This document shows, piece by piece, positions 29,947 to 43,500 of a DNA stretch of 64,000 bases. Made by a program: the position numbers and the translations under genes. Source of the DNA: Eublepharis macularius (Eukaryota > Chordata > Lepidosauria > Squamata > Eublepharidae); assembly GCF_028583425.1 (NCBI RefSeq), contig NC_072801.1, positions 20,046,001 through 20,110,000 of the forward strand. The letters run 5' to 3'. Under the pieces are notes generated by a model that searched no databases, was not told the origin of the DNA, and was given only the letters and a program-made list of their open reading frames with translations. Position 1 is the stretch's first letter. Every line of letters starts with the position of its first letter.

Positions 29947-30383
29947 CTTCAGAGGCACATTTCAACATGAAGAACCTCCATTCTCTGTAATCTTTTGGTG
30001 TCCTTGTTTGTGATGAAATTTTCCAGGTCCTGTGAACCCATAATGCAAGTCAGGCAATCTCCTTGTTTTCCCACAGTTTTTGTATACAGTCTTAAACTGA
30101 GGCCAACCTCCCACACTGTGACAGGCTCCTTGACATCCTAAAACTCTCATCAGAATAGTCAGCATAAAACATGTGCTTCAAGGGCAATGCACCATCTTAG
30201 GGAGAGCAAGAAGCAAACGAGGAAATATGAGCAGGGCTCAGAATACATCCCATCTTCAAAATAAGCATGATGCTCACAGATCCTGATAGACTCCAGGACT
30301 CCATGGCTGCCTACTGCACAGCTTACTGTTACCAGGAATGGGCCTCCTTGCGAGTAAGTGGGGGGAATTAGCGGCAAGAAGTA

Positions 30384-30850
30384 TGGCTATGCGAGAGGGG
30401 TAACAACAGGACATCTCCACCAGTATTTACGGGATCCCTCCCCCAAGGAGGCAAATGAGACCGGTGATCTTGAATAAAAGAGTATCTTTATTGAAGGGGG
30501 AAAGCTCTCTCTCTCACACACACAAGAGATTGTTCACAAACACACAAGATGGCGAGGAAAAACAGTGGTGAAAGTGGAATAGATTTGAGGGATTTCAGCA
30601 CAATAATACCTATCCAAAGAGCAGAGTAGTCCACAGAGAAAGAGCTTCAAACGTCCACCATTCTCGGTCAGGAAAGAAAGAGTCTTAGGGAGAGTGACCC
30701 TAAGGGAGCAGCGCTTGGATCCAGAAGGTGTGCATGATTTTAATGGGGCCAGAGCCCTGGTTTTTATAGGGCAAAACGTGTCCTGAGGCTGGGGAGCCCC
30801 CCTCAGCCATTGGAACAAAGACCCTAGAGGTCAGTTTCTGGGAACTGCAA
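30384..30850 (-). mobile_element. LTR-like segment of an endogenous retrovirus, fossil
   Basis: Read on the minus strand it has LTR layout: a TATA-like box (CCCTATAAAAACC), then about 250 bases on an AATAAAG signal with a T-rich end, then a short U5-like part ending near TCGCATAGCCA. No internal retroviral sequence is adjacent, so it would be a solo LTR. The 5' boundary is uncertain and may lie further right. No duplication was read. Confidence 0.45.
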
Positions 30851-31573
30851 AGGTTTGATTATTTTGATTACTTGCTGCCATAGTGTGTGAAAGGAAATGC
30901 AAAGTTTCTCCTGCCGCCTCACAAAGGGGCAATTTGCTAATTAATCTCCCCGGAGCTGGGTTGATGAATTTATATAGGGACAGCATCTTCCCAGGAACAA
31001 ATTATAAACTTATCAGTGCTGATTGATTGCTCCTTGATCTTGGGGTGGGGATTTCATCACGGAAGGAGGGTATTAGAATGTGCTGAGAGGGGTAATTCAA
31101 CGAGACCCTGTCTTATCACAGCTCACACCCATAACTGGGAAAGCTGTAAATACAATCACCGCGGTCACTCTGCATTTGCATACATGTCCTATTTATGCTC
31201 GCTCTCCCAGGCAGGACTCAGCAATGCTCGCTGTCCAGCTGGTTGGAATTCCCCCTGATGCAGATAAGGCTGCATTAATCCAGGGGCCTTGTGATTTTTA
31301 TATCACAGGCAGCTATCAAACAGTTATTAAATATGGTGGAGGCCAGGGCCAACTACTTACATTATCACATATTATAAGCAGAAAAATGCCATCCATCTGT
31401 AGTGCCAATCGCTTCCCATGAAAAAGCTCAGAAAGTGCTTGAAAGCTTTTTGCCAATAAGATGCTGTGTTTTTTAAAGCCCGTGCGATCTGGACAATTAG
31501 CTGAGATCCGATGATACTTGAATGGAATTAGTTCATGAACAGATCTCTCCTCCACAATTCATTCTCTCTCACA

Positions 31574-31613
<40 letters not shown>

Positions 31614-32055
31614 GCTGCTCAGTATGTATGGGGTGGGGGTGGGGGTGGGGTGGAGTAACTCGGTTTACGATTACATTGCAAGACACCTTTGTAATCCCAG
31701 CCCCACCCGGATGCCCACACCACTGCCACATGACACTGCACACGGGCAGTGAACATGCAAGCCCTGTATGCACATAATTCAAAAATAACCTGAAATCTTC
31801 TTTCTACTCACTTGCTAAAGTGTAAAACTGGGCCAGATCCTCAGTATCATACGTTTTGCCTTTTATTCAAGTACAATTTTATACATGAGTCGTGTGCAAA
31901 ACTTATCTTGTGCTATTGACTTTGAAACTCATTCTAGCGATGGATTACTCACCTGGAAAGAACTTAATGATCGTATCAAATAAATAGTCCGATGGTGCAA
32001 GAACAGGTTATCTATTTCATGTTTTGCAATATTTTCACTTGTATGGTGCTCTCAG
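30851..32055. other. Intergenic between ACSM genes A and B
   Basis: No gene seen. It holds a (CA)n run at about 31585-31611, a GGGGGT repeat at about 31630-31650, and no readable coding frame. Part may belong to the LTR-like segment on its left. Confidence 0.35.
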
Positions 32056-32056
32056 G

Positions 32057-32110
32057 GTGTTTGCGTTATATGCCATCAAGTCGCCTCCAACCTACGGCGA
32101 CCCTATGAAT
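32057..32110 (-). mobile_element. 5S-derived SINE tail fragment
   Basis: TATGCCATCAAGTCGCCTCC then CCTACGGCGACCCTATGAAT is the 3' part of the SINE family whose 5S-like heads are visible at 46022, 58672 and 60074. Confidence 0.5.
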
Positions 32111-32702
32111 GAAAGGATATGCAATGCAGAATGACTGACAGACTCATTAGACTCATTTCCCTAGCTCAATCGATCAGATCATGATTCTTAGGCTGCTTCT
32201 TTTTTTTAATTTTTGAAATTTTATTGAATAACTCACACGTTTACAAGGAAGATGGAAAAAACCCGATTATGTCAAGAACAATAAATTCTTAGGGTGCTTC
32301 TAAATTTCAGACATTTAAATGTTCCAAGCAAACAGTTTCCTAGCCCTTGAAATGAAAGCAATGGTTTTCACACAGCCACTGATATAGGTCCATGCCCCAT
32401 GAATTTGTCTGACCTGCTTTTAAAGCTGTCTTCTGGCAGTAAAAATTTCATCTTAAGAAATAACAGTCACATTTAGAAGTTGATCCTTTTCACCAGTCTT
32501 CCTTACAATAGAGAATCCTTTGAACAAAGGAAATCTTTTCTCAACTGAAGGAAGTCTTTCTCCTATGAGGACATAGCAGAAGAGATTCATAGGACCCAGC
32601 TTTGCAGAAGGGAGTTACAGAATCCAACCCTTGGTTTCCACACTGCTCAAATTATTTTTCCAGCAGGTGTCCAGGTGCACGTTAGAATACACCATGTAAA
32701 GT

Positions 32703-32838
32703 AGATCCAGAGGAGTTAGCCGTGTTAGTCTGTAGTAGCAAAATCAAAAAGAGTCCAGTAGCACCTTTAAGACTAACCAACTTTATTGTAGCATAAGCTT
32801 TTAAGAACCACAGTTCTCTTCGTCAGATGCATGGAGGG
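32703..32838 (+). mobile_element. Repeat fragment, probably Penelope-like
   Basis: It reads GTTAGCCGTGTTAGTCTGTA, then AGTCCAGTAGCACCTTTAAG and CTCTTCGTCAGATGCATGGA. Relatives in this window are at 39086-39180, 54102-54288 and 56107-56235. The class is inferred from memory of similar reptile repeats. Confidence 0.5.
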
Positions 32839-33719
32839 CAAGAAGAAACTGGTGAGATATATAGGTGGAGAGGGAGGAGTAGATGCAGTCAAGAGCTTCT
32901 GATATGGAGATCAGTTTGCTTCTGTTAAGGAAATCAGTTACTTCTGATAATGAGATAACCATTCATAGTCCCTATTCAGTCCCAGCCTGAGTCAAATTTA
33001 CATATGAATTCTTTTGCTTGTCTTGCACCCACTGCTCATGAAGGACATGCAACCATTGAATGCTAAGTCAGGAGGGGGTTTTAGCAGCTTTGGGGCAGAA
33101 GGATTCTGTTAGCTCCTGTTATATATACACATATCCCTTGAAATATGGGTGAAAAGAGAAGGAGAGACAAAGTTCTGGAGGGCAAGGTACTGCCATGAGT
33201 TACTTGCTGTGTCAATTATTAGAGGACACTGGTATGCAATGCCTTGCCCTTGTGCCTACTTTCTACTGTGCCCATTGCTTTAGCAGGGCAGCTTGTGCCA
33301 AGGCTGAAGAGCACATGTGGCATGTTCAATGTTTTCCCAACCACAGATGCAAAGCTCTTTCTTTTGAAGCCAGAACAGCCAGTGAAGAAGCTCTTCCTCT
33401 GGAGGTCTTCAGATACTATCATCAGTCTAACAGGTCAGTACTGCCTTCCCTGCCAACATTTCACAGATGAAAACAGTGACTTCAGGGTACCAAAAGCAAC
33501 CAATGACGCCCCGGTGAAGGGCTCCCCTCTTAGCATTCAGACCCAACCCGAATCATCATATGAATTAAAGGTCACATCACCTGCCCCACTTCACAGGTCT
33601 CAGGGTGATCAGCCTCCCCCTCCCCAGAATTTTGTCCTCCTGGTTTCCCAGGCCCTTATACTAAATCAGACCCTTTGTCTGTCAAGGTCTCTGTCGCCTA
33701 CTCTGACTGGCAGCTGCAC

Positions 33720-33840
33720 TACAGAACCTCAAGTAAAGGTCTTTCAGATCACCAACTACCCGATCCTTTTAACTGGAGATGCCGGGGACTGAACCTGCGA
33801 CCTTCTCCATGCTAAGCAGATGCTCTACTACTGAGGCACA
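33720..33840 (-). mobile_element. tRNA-derived SINE (second family)
   Basis: The minus strand starts GTTGTGCCTCAGTAGTAGAG, has CTTAGCATGGAGAAGGTCG and a B box GGTTCAGTCCCCGG. Same family as 25318-25500 but opposite orientation. Its body may extend left to about 33625. Confidence 0.6.
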
Positions 33841-34463
33841 ACCCCTCTCAGCAGCCCTGAGGGACACCCCAATTAATTCTCATAATATACTCGCGTCTCC
33901 TCCATGGATTTAAAAAGCCAAGGGGGAAGTTTGTTCTTTTGGGTTAGAGATATATTTTCAAATTGTAATTATCCTACTACGTACTACCTATTAAACTTTC
34001 AAAATATACCTTAGCAATCGCAGCATGTGAAATATTAAAGATGTTCCCCACTCAAGGCACTCAATAGTTCATGTGCAAACGTTTATAGGCATGCATACTA
34101 GAGACAAGATGCATCCAACCTTCATGCTCAGAGATTTAGCTTCCAGGGAGGGAGTTGGAGGGTAAAGAAAGCATTACTAGCAGTTCAAACTAAACAAAAG
34201 TGAGGACAAAATATGGAAAGGCTGTGCTCTGGCTGTGCACATCTAGCAAGTAGAGGGAACAGCTTGATAAGTAAACCTAAGTTGAAATGTGGATTTCTCT
34301 ATTTATAAAACAAATAGACAGATGATAGTATATAGAATATTGGTAAGAATGCATGCAACTTTGTTCTTGCAACGATATAGGCAATCTCACCGGAATCAGA
34401 CATTTGGTTGCTTGTGGACATATGACAAAATAATGTCTACTTCTCTTCATCATGTTTTCCTAG
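33841..34463. other. Upstream flank of ACSM gene B
   Basis: No gene or clear repeat seen. It ends in an acceptor-like pyrimidine tract (CATGTTTTCCTAG) at 34463, so the first non-coding exon and promoter of gene B should lie here or further left. Confidence 0.35.
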
Positions 34464-34506
34464 ACAATTTTGCTGACCTTGTTGGCCAAGATCTAATTTT
34501 TCTACC

Positions 34507-37500
34507 ATGAAGACTTTACTGAGATCACAGATCCTCACATCCTCCTGGAGATTTAAATCGCCTCCTGGGTTGCTTCACAGACCCTGCTGGCTGCTTAACA
34601 CTCCAATTTCTGCACAGTACAGAGTCCTAAGACACAGGGACCAGCAATTGCCAGAGTACTTTAACTATGCAAGTGACGTGTTGGATAAATGGTCTCAAAT
34701 GGAAAAGGTACAGCTTAGTTTAGTCTTTCTGGAAAATATCTGGTCATGCATTTGTTTCCCCATCCCCCAAGGTTGAAAATAAATAGTAGCTTAGCGATAC
34801 AAGACACTAGCAGATCCATGGATGGATTCTGGAACATTTTTAAATAGCTAGCCTAATTGGGGACCCTGGCTCAGATCTGGATTGTGAAATGGGAGACTAA
34901 GAGCCAAGCTATAAGTGACGCCTGACACAGGTTGGACACTTGTCAGCTTCCCTCAAGTTTTGATGGGAAATGCAGGCGTCCTGGTTTTACAGCTTGGCTC
35001 TCTATTACAGCTGCAAGAGAAGCTGTGACTGACCCAAGGTCACCCAGCTGGCTTCAAGCAAAGGAGTGGGGAATCAAACCTGGTTTTCCAGATTTAGAGT
35101 CCTTCCGCTCTTAACCACTACACCAAACTGGCTCTCATGGGCACTGAAGCTACTGCATAGCCAAATCTGATTGCCTGTGTGTTTGATGATGATGTGACAG
35201 CATCATGCTGACTACAATAATCCCTGATTAGCCAGGATCACATAATCGGGAAGAAGATTCTTGATTCAAACAAGAAGTTTTGCTCTTGGTCTTAAGCTGG
35301 AGCATTGTTTGTGCCTAGCTGGATGGGATAGGGGTGGCAGGATGGGTGGCAGGATGATTCTGGGCAATTATGCCCAGTATTCTGTTCTCTCTCTGAATGC
35401 TCAGTATTGACTCTCTGCGAGGTGGCTGTCGGGCAGCCTTCTGGAGTCTCAACCCCGTGACCAGCTGCATAGCTGAGTCAGCAGACCTAAGGGCTGGAGT
35501 CACTCCATTGGGTGACCATCAGTTACTAGGCTCAATGCAAGGGGTTGACTAGCACATGCAAAGTCCTTCATGTTCTTGGCTCTCATATCTGTGGGACAGC
35601 CTCTCTCCCTATGCTCTGCCATGGCAGCATTCGGTCATCTGAATAGGCCCTTCTGCAGGTGTCATCTTGCAAATGGGCAAAATCAACTGCTGCCCGTACA
35701 CACCTTTTCTCTGTGGTGGCTCCCATCTTATAGCATGGCCTGTCTAAGGAGGTCAGAAAAACTCCCACTCTCCTGGCTTTCTGCAAATTGTGCAAAACTG
35801 AATTATTCAAGAGGGCTTTCTTACACAGGTAAATAGGGCTGTGCTATAAGGAAATGGTTCAAAGAGATTGTTCAATAAAGGGATAGGAGCTGTAGACTAC
35901 ACTGCTGTGCACTATCTGCTATTGTTGTTCATTATGTCATATCAAATTGCTTATGTTTTGTCTCAGCCTTGTTTCAGCTCTATATAGGATTTCTGCTTGT
36001 TTTCAGATTTTTGCTATCTATGCCCAATTGTATTATTAATTGAACGCTCCAGCTGTTGATTGTATTGAATTACCCTGTGTAAACTACTTTAAATTTCAGT
36101 GAGAAAGGTGGACTATAAACAACATGATTAAATAAATAAAAATTGGGTCCACTGTTTGCATTTAAAAGGAAAGGGCTGCAAGTGCACTGGGTATGGAGAG
36201 CCCTCTGCCAGCAAAACCCCCCACCACCCTCCATATCTTCAATTTTTATTTCTCTGGTTGATATTCATCCTTGGTATGTCTGCAGGATGTTGCTGGTTAA
36301 CATGGCTGGGAAATAATAATAATAATAACAACATTCAATTTATATACCGCCCTTCAGGATAACTTAATGCCCACTCAGAGTGGTTTACAAAGTGTTATTA
36401 TTACCCCACAACAATCACCCTGTAAGGTGAGTGGGGCTGAGAGAGCTCCAGAGAACTGTGACTCGCCCAAGGTCACCCAGCTGGCTTCAAGTGGAGGAGT
36501 GGGGAATCAAACCTGGCTCTCCAGATTAGAGTCCCGTGCTCTTAACCACTACACCAAACTGGGAGGAATTTTACTGGTGGTTTGGATTGGCTAATAGGCC
36601 TTGGGGTTTTTGCCTTCCCTATAGCAAAGAGTATGTGTGATGGATGTTTGAACGGTTTAAAAAAGCATAACCATCACAGCTGGCTGCTGGCGTTTAGGCA
36701 TTGGCTGGGGATCACAGAACAGGGTGTGCAGGGGGGGATCCCAGCATGAGCCTGAAGGGGGATTCTCCCCAGTACAGTGTGTTTATGTTCTCCCTCTCTC
36801 CACCACCACCTCAATGGGCTGTTCCAGGCACAACAATGTCACTGAAGAAGTTGCTTTATAAGGTAGGCTGTAAGCTTTCCAATGAGGGTGAAGGAAGTGA
36901 GCAGGGCGTATTTGGGAGCTATTTGTACACCCCAAAATGTTCATGTGTACAAATGCTCTATTAAGAACCTAGCAAACCATTTCTCTTCCCATGCACATTT
37001 GTGTCCATTGCATAGGATGGAAAGAGACCTTCCAATCCAGCGTTATGGTGGATAAACGGCAGAGGAGGTGAAGTGAGATGGAGTTTTGAGGAGCTGGGAG
37101 CCCTGTCCCGAAAAGCAGCCAACGTTCTCTTGGACCACTGCGGGCTGCAGAAAGGAGACAGAGTCATCATTGTTCTCCCCCGGATCCCAGAATGGTGGTT
37201 GGTGACAGCAGCTTGCCTGAGGACAGGTCAATTTAAAAAACAGCTAGCAAGATATAACAGAAAATAGGTCTGGGGAGTAGCTCTGACAGAGGACAGTTCT
37301 GGAAATCATATGTAAATTGTAGCCACCAACATTCAAACTGACTGCTCCACCAAACTCTGTAGCTGCTCAGGAGGGGTGTATAAACAGGGTGTGTGTGTGT
37401 TTAATTTTCATGCACAGACATCTTTGGAAAATTTCCCATTTTCATTTGTTGCTGGAATGCCATTTAGACGAAGACAGAAACATCAACTGAAACAATCTAT

Positions 37501-40500
37501 CAAATAACACAATCAGACTGGGTGCGGGAGGGAAGAATGATAGCCATTAGCCCCGAATATGGAGAAGCCATAAAAGGAAGTTGAACTTTCACAGTGAACT
37601 GGTGCAAACTGTCTCCTACATGTCTGTCTTGCTCTGGTAGGAATCATTCTCATCCCTGGGACATCCCAATTAACAGCCAAAGACATTCAGTACAGACTCC
37701 AGGCATCTAAGGCTAAATGCATCATCACTACAGATGCTCTTGCTCCAGCAGTGGACTCTGCTGCAGCTGACTGTCACTTCCTGAAAACCAAATTGATGGC
37801 ATCTGAAGGCAAGAGAGAAGGATGGTTAAACTTCAATGGCCTCTTAAAGTGAGTAGTCCTCATTATGCAGCTTCTGAAGGGTCCGCTCCATGACACATGG
37901 GGACCCATCTATCTAACTTATTTTTGTCCCAGCCTTTTCCCAAGGAGGTCAAGGTAGCACACACAGTTCTTCTTTCCTCTGCTTTATCTTCACAACAACT
38001 GGAGGAGGTAGTTTAAGTGAAGAAACAGCGACTGCATAAAGGTGACCCAAGCTTAATGGCTGAGTGGGGATATCCTTCTACATGGGGAATAGCACATGAA
38101 ATCGTTTACCAAAATTTGCCCATTACATGTGGTGTCCCCCCCCCCGAGTTAATAACACCCCGAACCCCTTTCAGCAAAACAGCAGTGTTAGTGCTCAAAT
38201 CCCTCCTCTCACTGAGGGGAAGTTTATAGATGGAATATCATAAACACCCTTCCTCAAATCTCCTAAGCGCAAGACACTGCCAGGCCTGAAATGAAACAAA
38301 ATGGATGTCAGAGAGGTAAGAGACTGGGAAAATATTTTAGAAAGGGAGGCAGGGCGGCTGACTGAGTAATGGCCCCCTCCATGCCGCAGAGAGACACATA
38401 ATTTAGGACAACAGGTTTCCCAAGAAACTCTCGACTAATATCATTCATACCCGACCTCTCTTCCTCTCATCCATTTACCCTAATTAAGCAACACCTAACA
38501 CTATTCACCAAACCTGGTAGCTTTTCCTATCCAGTACTCAAAGGATCATCAAGCATCTCCCACCATTATCCACCTCCAGAGAACCCATAAAGTTATTGTT
38601 TTGGGGTCAAAAACATCAGTTTGCCCCAGGAAGCATTTTGCCCTATATTTGGAGTCCCTAGCCACCAGGATTTCTGTGTGTGTTCTGAGGCCCATACATA
38701 CACCCTCAAATCTGTTTGGGCCTTCTCTTCTTCTCTCCATGAAACGCTGGTTATTTTGCTGCTGCCTCTGTGGACCTCCATCTTTGAGACTGGTAATTAT
38801 AGCCTTCCTCAAAATTGCTTTCTCCCCTCTCCTCCCTGATTTCCTCTTAGTTAGCCTTGTATGTGTTGTGTGAGTGATTGTATGTTTGCCCTTTCAATAA
38901 AACGTTTGCCTCCTAATAAAAACCTTTCTGGCAGAACATCTGGCTGGTTTATTCTGAGAATTCTCTCAAGGGACCAATCCCCATAAATGCGGTGGAGGAC
39001 ACTAGTTACCCCCTCTCGTTTTATCTCCTTTAAGCTAATTTCCCCCAACTAATTAGGAGACTGATCAAGATGGGTTGCCGTATTTGACTGTCTCTAGCAG
39101 CAGAAAAGAGCAGGAGTCCGGTAGCACCTATAAGACTAACAAAATTTGTGGTACGGTATGAGCTTTCGTGAGCCAAAGTGTTCCAGTCCAAATCAGGGAC
39201 CCATGTACTTGGAAAATGAGTCAAAGTCTGGTTGGGAAAACCCAAAGTCTACACATTTAAATTGTAATGCGTAGTTTGGACTTCAACCTTGAAGTTCACC
39301 CCAGACATTTTCACTCAACCTAGATTACCTTACAAGAATGTGGTAAGGATAAACTGGAAGAGAGGAAATTATGTACACTGCTCTAAACTATTTGGAAAGA
39401 CAGATACTTTAGCCACCACGGTGCTGTTTATTCCATAGAGAGGCACCTTCTGACCACACCTGTGTGAAAACAAAACTTCAAGACCCAATGATGGCTTTCT
39501 TTACCAGTGGAACTACAGGTTCACCTAAGATGGCTGAGCATTCGCAGGGGAGTCTAGGTTTCAGACCCATCGTGAATGACAGGTATGGACAGCATGCTTC
39601 CTTAAACATATGTTCAATACTGCAAATATATTTGTCACATACCATGGCTGTTTTCACAAGGCCACACACCCGAAAAATCGCGCGAAACTCACAGCATAAA
39701 AGTGTCTTCCTAGCACGATTTCCTGGCACAATCCTTTTTAATGGCCCCTTTTCGGATGTCATTGGGCCATTAAAGGGGATCGTGCCAGGAGATTGTGCTA
39801 GGAAGACGCTTCCTGCTGTGAGTTTGCATGATCTCCCAGGGAGCGTGTGAAAACGGCCCCTCTTTCTTTCTGTTCTATCAGGTACTGGCTGGATTTAACG
39901 CCTATGGATATTATGTGGTGCACTGCAGATACAGGCTGGGTGGTAGCTGCGATAGGATCTTTTTTTGACCCCTGGGCTCTTGGGTCTTGTGTATTTGTAC
40001 ACCGCCTGCCGCAAGTGGAATCAACCACCATCCTGAATGTAAGATGACTCTGTGCTCATATCTCTGTGCTCCCTTCATATATCTACCAGCAGTTAAGATT
40101 ACATGGGAAAAGGAAATAATTATATGTATACTGTTTTAAGTTTCATTTGTTAGTCTCTCTGAGACTCCAAGATGTTCCTAGCCTGTGAACACGTTTTAGA
40201 CTCTGTTTCCAAATTTTATTCCCTGGCTTGTTTTTTTCTTATTCATTTAGCTTCTTTTTAATGGCTAGTTTTTATTGGTGTGATTTTTTTGCCTCGTTTT
40301 TATTGTCTTGGGTAGTTTTGTTTTATTGTTTTAGCTGTGAGCAGCCTTAAGCAAGTCTGGAGTGAGAGTATCCAAATTATCTTAGTTCAACACACCAACT
40401 GGTATAACACACTGGCCATCTAGGGGCCATCAGAAAATTGTGGGTTGTTAGGATATTTAATATTTAGAGAGTCTTCTTCTGAGGTCCAAAACCTCTATGC

Positions 40501-43500
40501 ATGTAACTGTAGTGTGATAATTCAACATGGGTAGCATGATGTTCTACTGATTCAGCACTTCAGACCATGTAATTCATATGCAAACTCTGCTTCCTTTTTT
40601 AGACTCTCTCCCGGTTTCCCATTACCACCATCTTGGGAGCTCCAACCTTGTTCCGCATGTTGGTGCAAAATGATCTTACCAGGTACTCTGAGAACTGCTT
40701 TCTGGAAAAGGTTATATTTCACTATTCATTGGCCCACTTCACATCCCATTGCTGCAGACACAGAATGACCCAAAACAGAACTAGTCTATTACATTTCTTG
40801 CCCTCCATTCCTTTAAGTAGCTCAGGATGGCTTACCCATTCTCCTCAGCAGGGGTCATTTCGTAGAAAAAGAGCTGGAGGAACTCATTAGCATAACTCAT
40901 CAGCGTATGCCACGCCCCTTGACATCACCAGAAATGTTTCATTAGCAAGACTGATTTGCATATGCCACACCCCCTGACATCACCTATCCTGGCTATTTTG
41001 GACCCAGTCCTAGCCATTCAGGGCCAAAATTGGACCCAAAATGGCAAAAGGGGGCTGAAAATAGCCAAAAAGGGGCTGAAAATGGCCATAAAGGGGCCCA
41101 AAATGGTCAGGATTGGGTCGCTGCTGAGCAAGAGCGTGATCCACCACCCATCAGAGGCCCAATCCGGGCTGTTTTGGCCCCAATCCAGACTGAAATGGGC
41201 CCAAAATGGCCGAGTCATGTGGGCGGGGCCACTTGACATGTGACCTCTTTGGGGAACTGCTGGAACTGCGTTCCTGCGCGTTCCCCCTTGAAATGAGCCC
41301 TGCTCCTCAGTACCTCACTGTAAGGTAGGACAGGCTGAACAAGAGTGACGGGTCCAAGAACACCAGGGCCGTTTCCACATGGCTTACCTGTATGTGGCAT
41401 GTCCCAGTAAATCGCACAAAAAACACGAAAGATTGCGTTTCCTTGTGCGAGATTTGTGCGACGTCGCATGACATCGTGCAAATCTCACGCAAGGAAATGC
41501 AATCTTCCACGTTTTTTGCACGATTTACCGGGACATGCCGCATACAGGTAAGCCATGTGGAAACGGCCCATTAAATTCTTGGCTAGTTGAGTAGGGGATT
41601 TGAACCTGGTTGCCCCAGGCCTAGTCCAACATTTTAACCACTACACCACACTGGCTCACTCTTTGAAAAGAGTAGCTAAGGATTTCTGTTCACACCAATG
41701 AAAAAAGACTCCTCTAAATTCTCCAGGAACCGCAAAGATCTAGAAATCTTTATTCTGGTGCAGAGACTGTAGATATCATAAGTACGTAGGTCACACTAGT
41801 GGTCTAGTGTATGTCAAGACTGCAGTTTCCAGATTCCCAGATTAAGCACACTTCTCAAGAAGTCCTCTCATCTTGGGCATGCTGCCAGGAAACTCTAGTG
41901 ATGTTTTTATCCCACCATTCCTCCAAAGAGTATATGGCCTCTCTCTTTTGTCTTCACCACAACTGTATGAGATAAATTAAGCTGAGACAGAGAGCAACTG
42001 TCTGAAGGTCACCCAGTAAATTTTAGAGCTAAGCAGAGATTTAAACCTGGGCCCCTCTTTTATACTGCACCGACTGCTGTTTCGATGCTACGTTTCTAGC
42101 ATACCCCAGAATATTAGCCTTAATTGGTTTCGCATCCTCTTTAAGTTACAAGTTCATGAGTCTGAAGTACTGCATAAGTGGAGGGGAGCCGCTGAACCCT
42201 GAAGTCATGGAGCAGTGGAAAAGCAAGACAGGGCTGGACATCTATGAAATGTATGGACAGACAGAAACGGTAAGTCCGCAAAAATTAAAAGTCTATTTTT
42301 AAGCCTTGAGGGATTTTTTAAGCCATTTTATACAGCTTCCTTTCAGCAAGGTAGCCCGTTGCTGCATACTCAGAACAGAAGCAAGTATTGCATCATTTAA
42401 CATCCAGTTAAATTGGAGATCTCAAGGACCAAAACTGGGAACCTCTGCCATATCAAACAGCTGCTCTGCCATTGAATAATGGCTCTTCAGTCTTTTACAA
42501 AGGATGGCAGCCTTCACAGGAATACAGGAAACTACCTTCTACCAAGTCAGTCCACTGGTTGAGCGATCACAGCACTGTCAATTGTGAGTGGCAGCTTTCT
42601 GTCCAAATACTTTGGCTATTCCTCCTTAAACTTGATGTATAGGAAGAGAACCGTTCCCAAGTGAACATTTGTTCTGACAAAATGTTTGGATCCAAGATAG
42701 GAACATTCAAATTATTTACTGACAAGAGCCCTTTTCGGTCATTGTGAATTTTGCACTCCTGCCTCAGTAGAGTTTCGTAGAGTGCATCCTAGGTATGAGA
42801 GACTCATTAGAGAGCCAGCCATGCTTAGAATATGAAACATCCTATCTTATATACTAGTAGCCAAGTGGCCCTGATCTGAAGGTACTTAAATCTGGAGACT
42901 GGATCCATGAACAGACAAGACAGATCTTCCTACATACCTGGAAAATGCCCCAGGTTTGCAGAAAAATTTGAAATCTAAAAAAAAATTACATGGGGGGGGG
43001 GTGTGTGTTTAAAAACCCAAAATGACAAAAGGAGTGCCTGTAGCTTTAACTAGATGCCCTCAGCAGCTGTTACTGAGTTGTCACCCCCCTTCCCCCTGCC
43101 ACTATTCACTTGGTTGGCAGGGGAGAAAGGTAGGGGAATAGGCCTTCAGGGTGCGCTCCCAGGCTTCACACTGGGCTGATTTAGGCCCAAATGGGCCCAT
43201 TTGAGGCTCAAATTGGCCCAGTGTGAACTGCACGCACTCCCAGGCATTCATGATGACATCACTTCTTGGAAGCAAAAACCCACTGGGAAGTAAGGAGACC
43301 TAGCAACCCTACTGTTGCTGGGCAACCATTAGCCAGTATTCCAGGCTTGGTTTCTGTCAGGAAAAGATAGAGGGAAGGGAGGGCCCTTTCCAGGGCTGTT
43401 GGGGTCTTGAGGGAGAACTCATGGAGGCCAGACTCAGAAACAACCACCCCATGACTTGATACTGTAAGACATGCGTGACTTCAGGGTAGACTTTGTGAGA

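Noticed and set aside
30473-30478. AATAAA as the poly(A) signal of ACSM gene A
   Set aside because: It lies 527 bases after the stop, on the opposite strand of a probable LTR, and has no supporting downstream T/GT-rich context.
33195-33792. Plus-strand frames of 91 and 182 codons upstream of gene B
   Set aside because: They run into a tRNA-derived SINE and show no domain; no splice or promoter context supports a gene.
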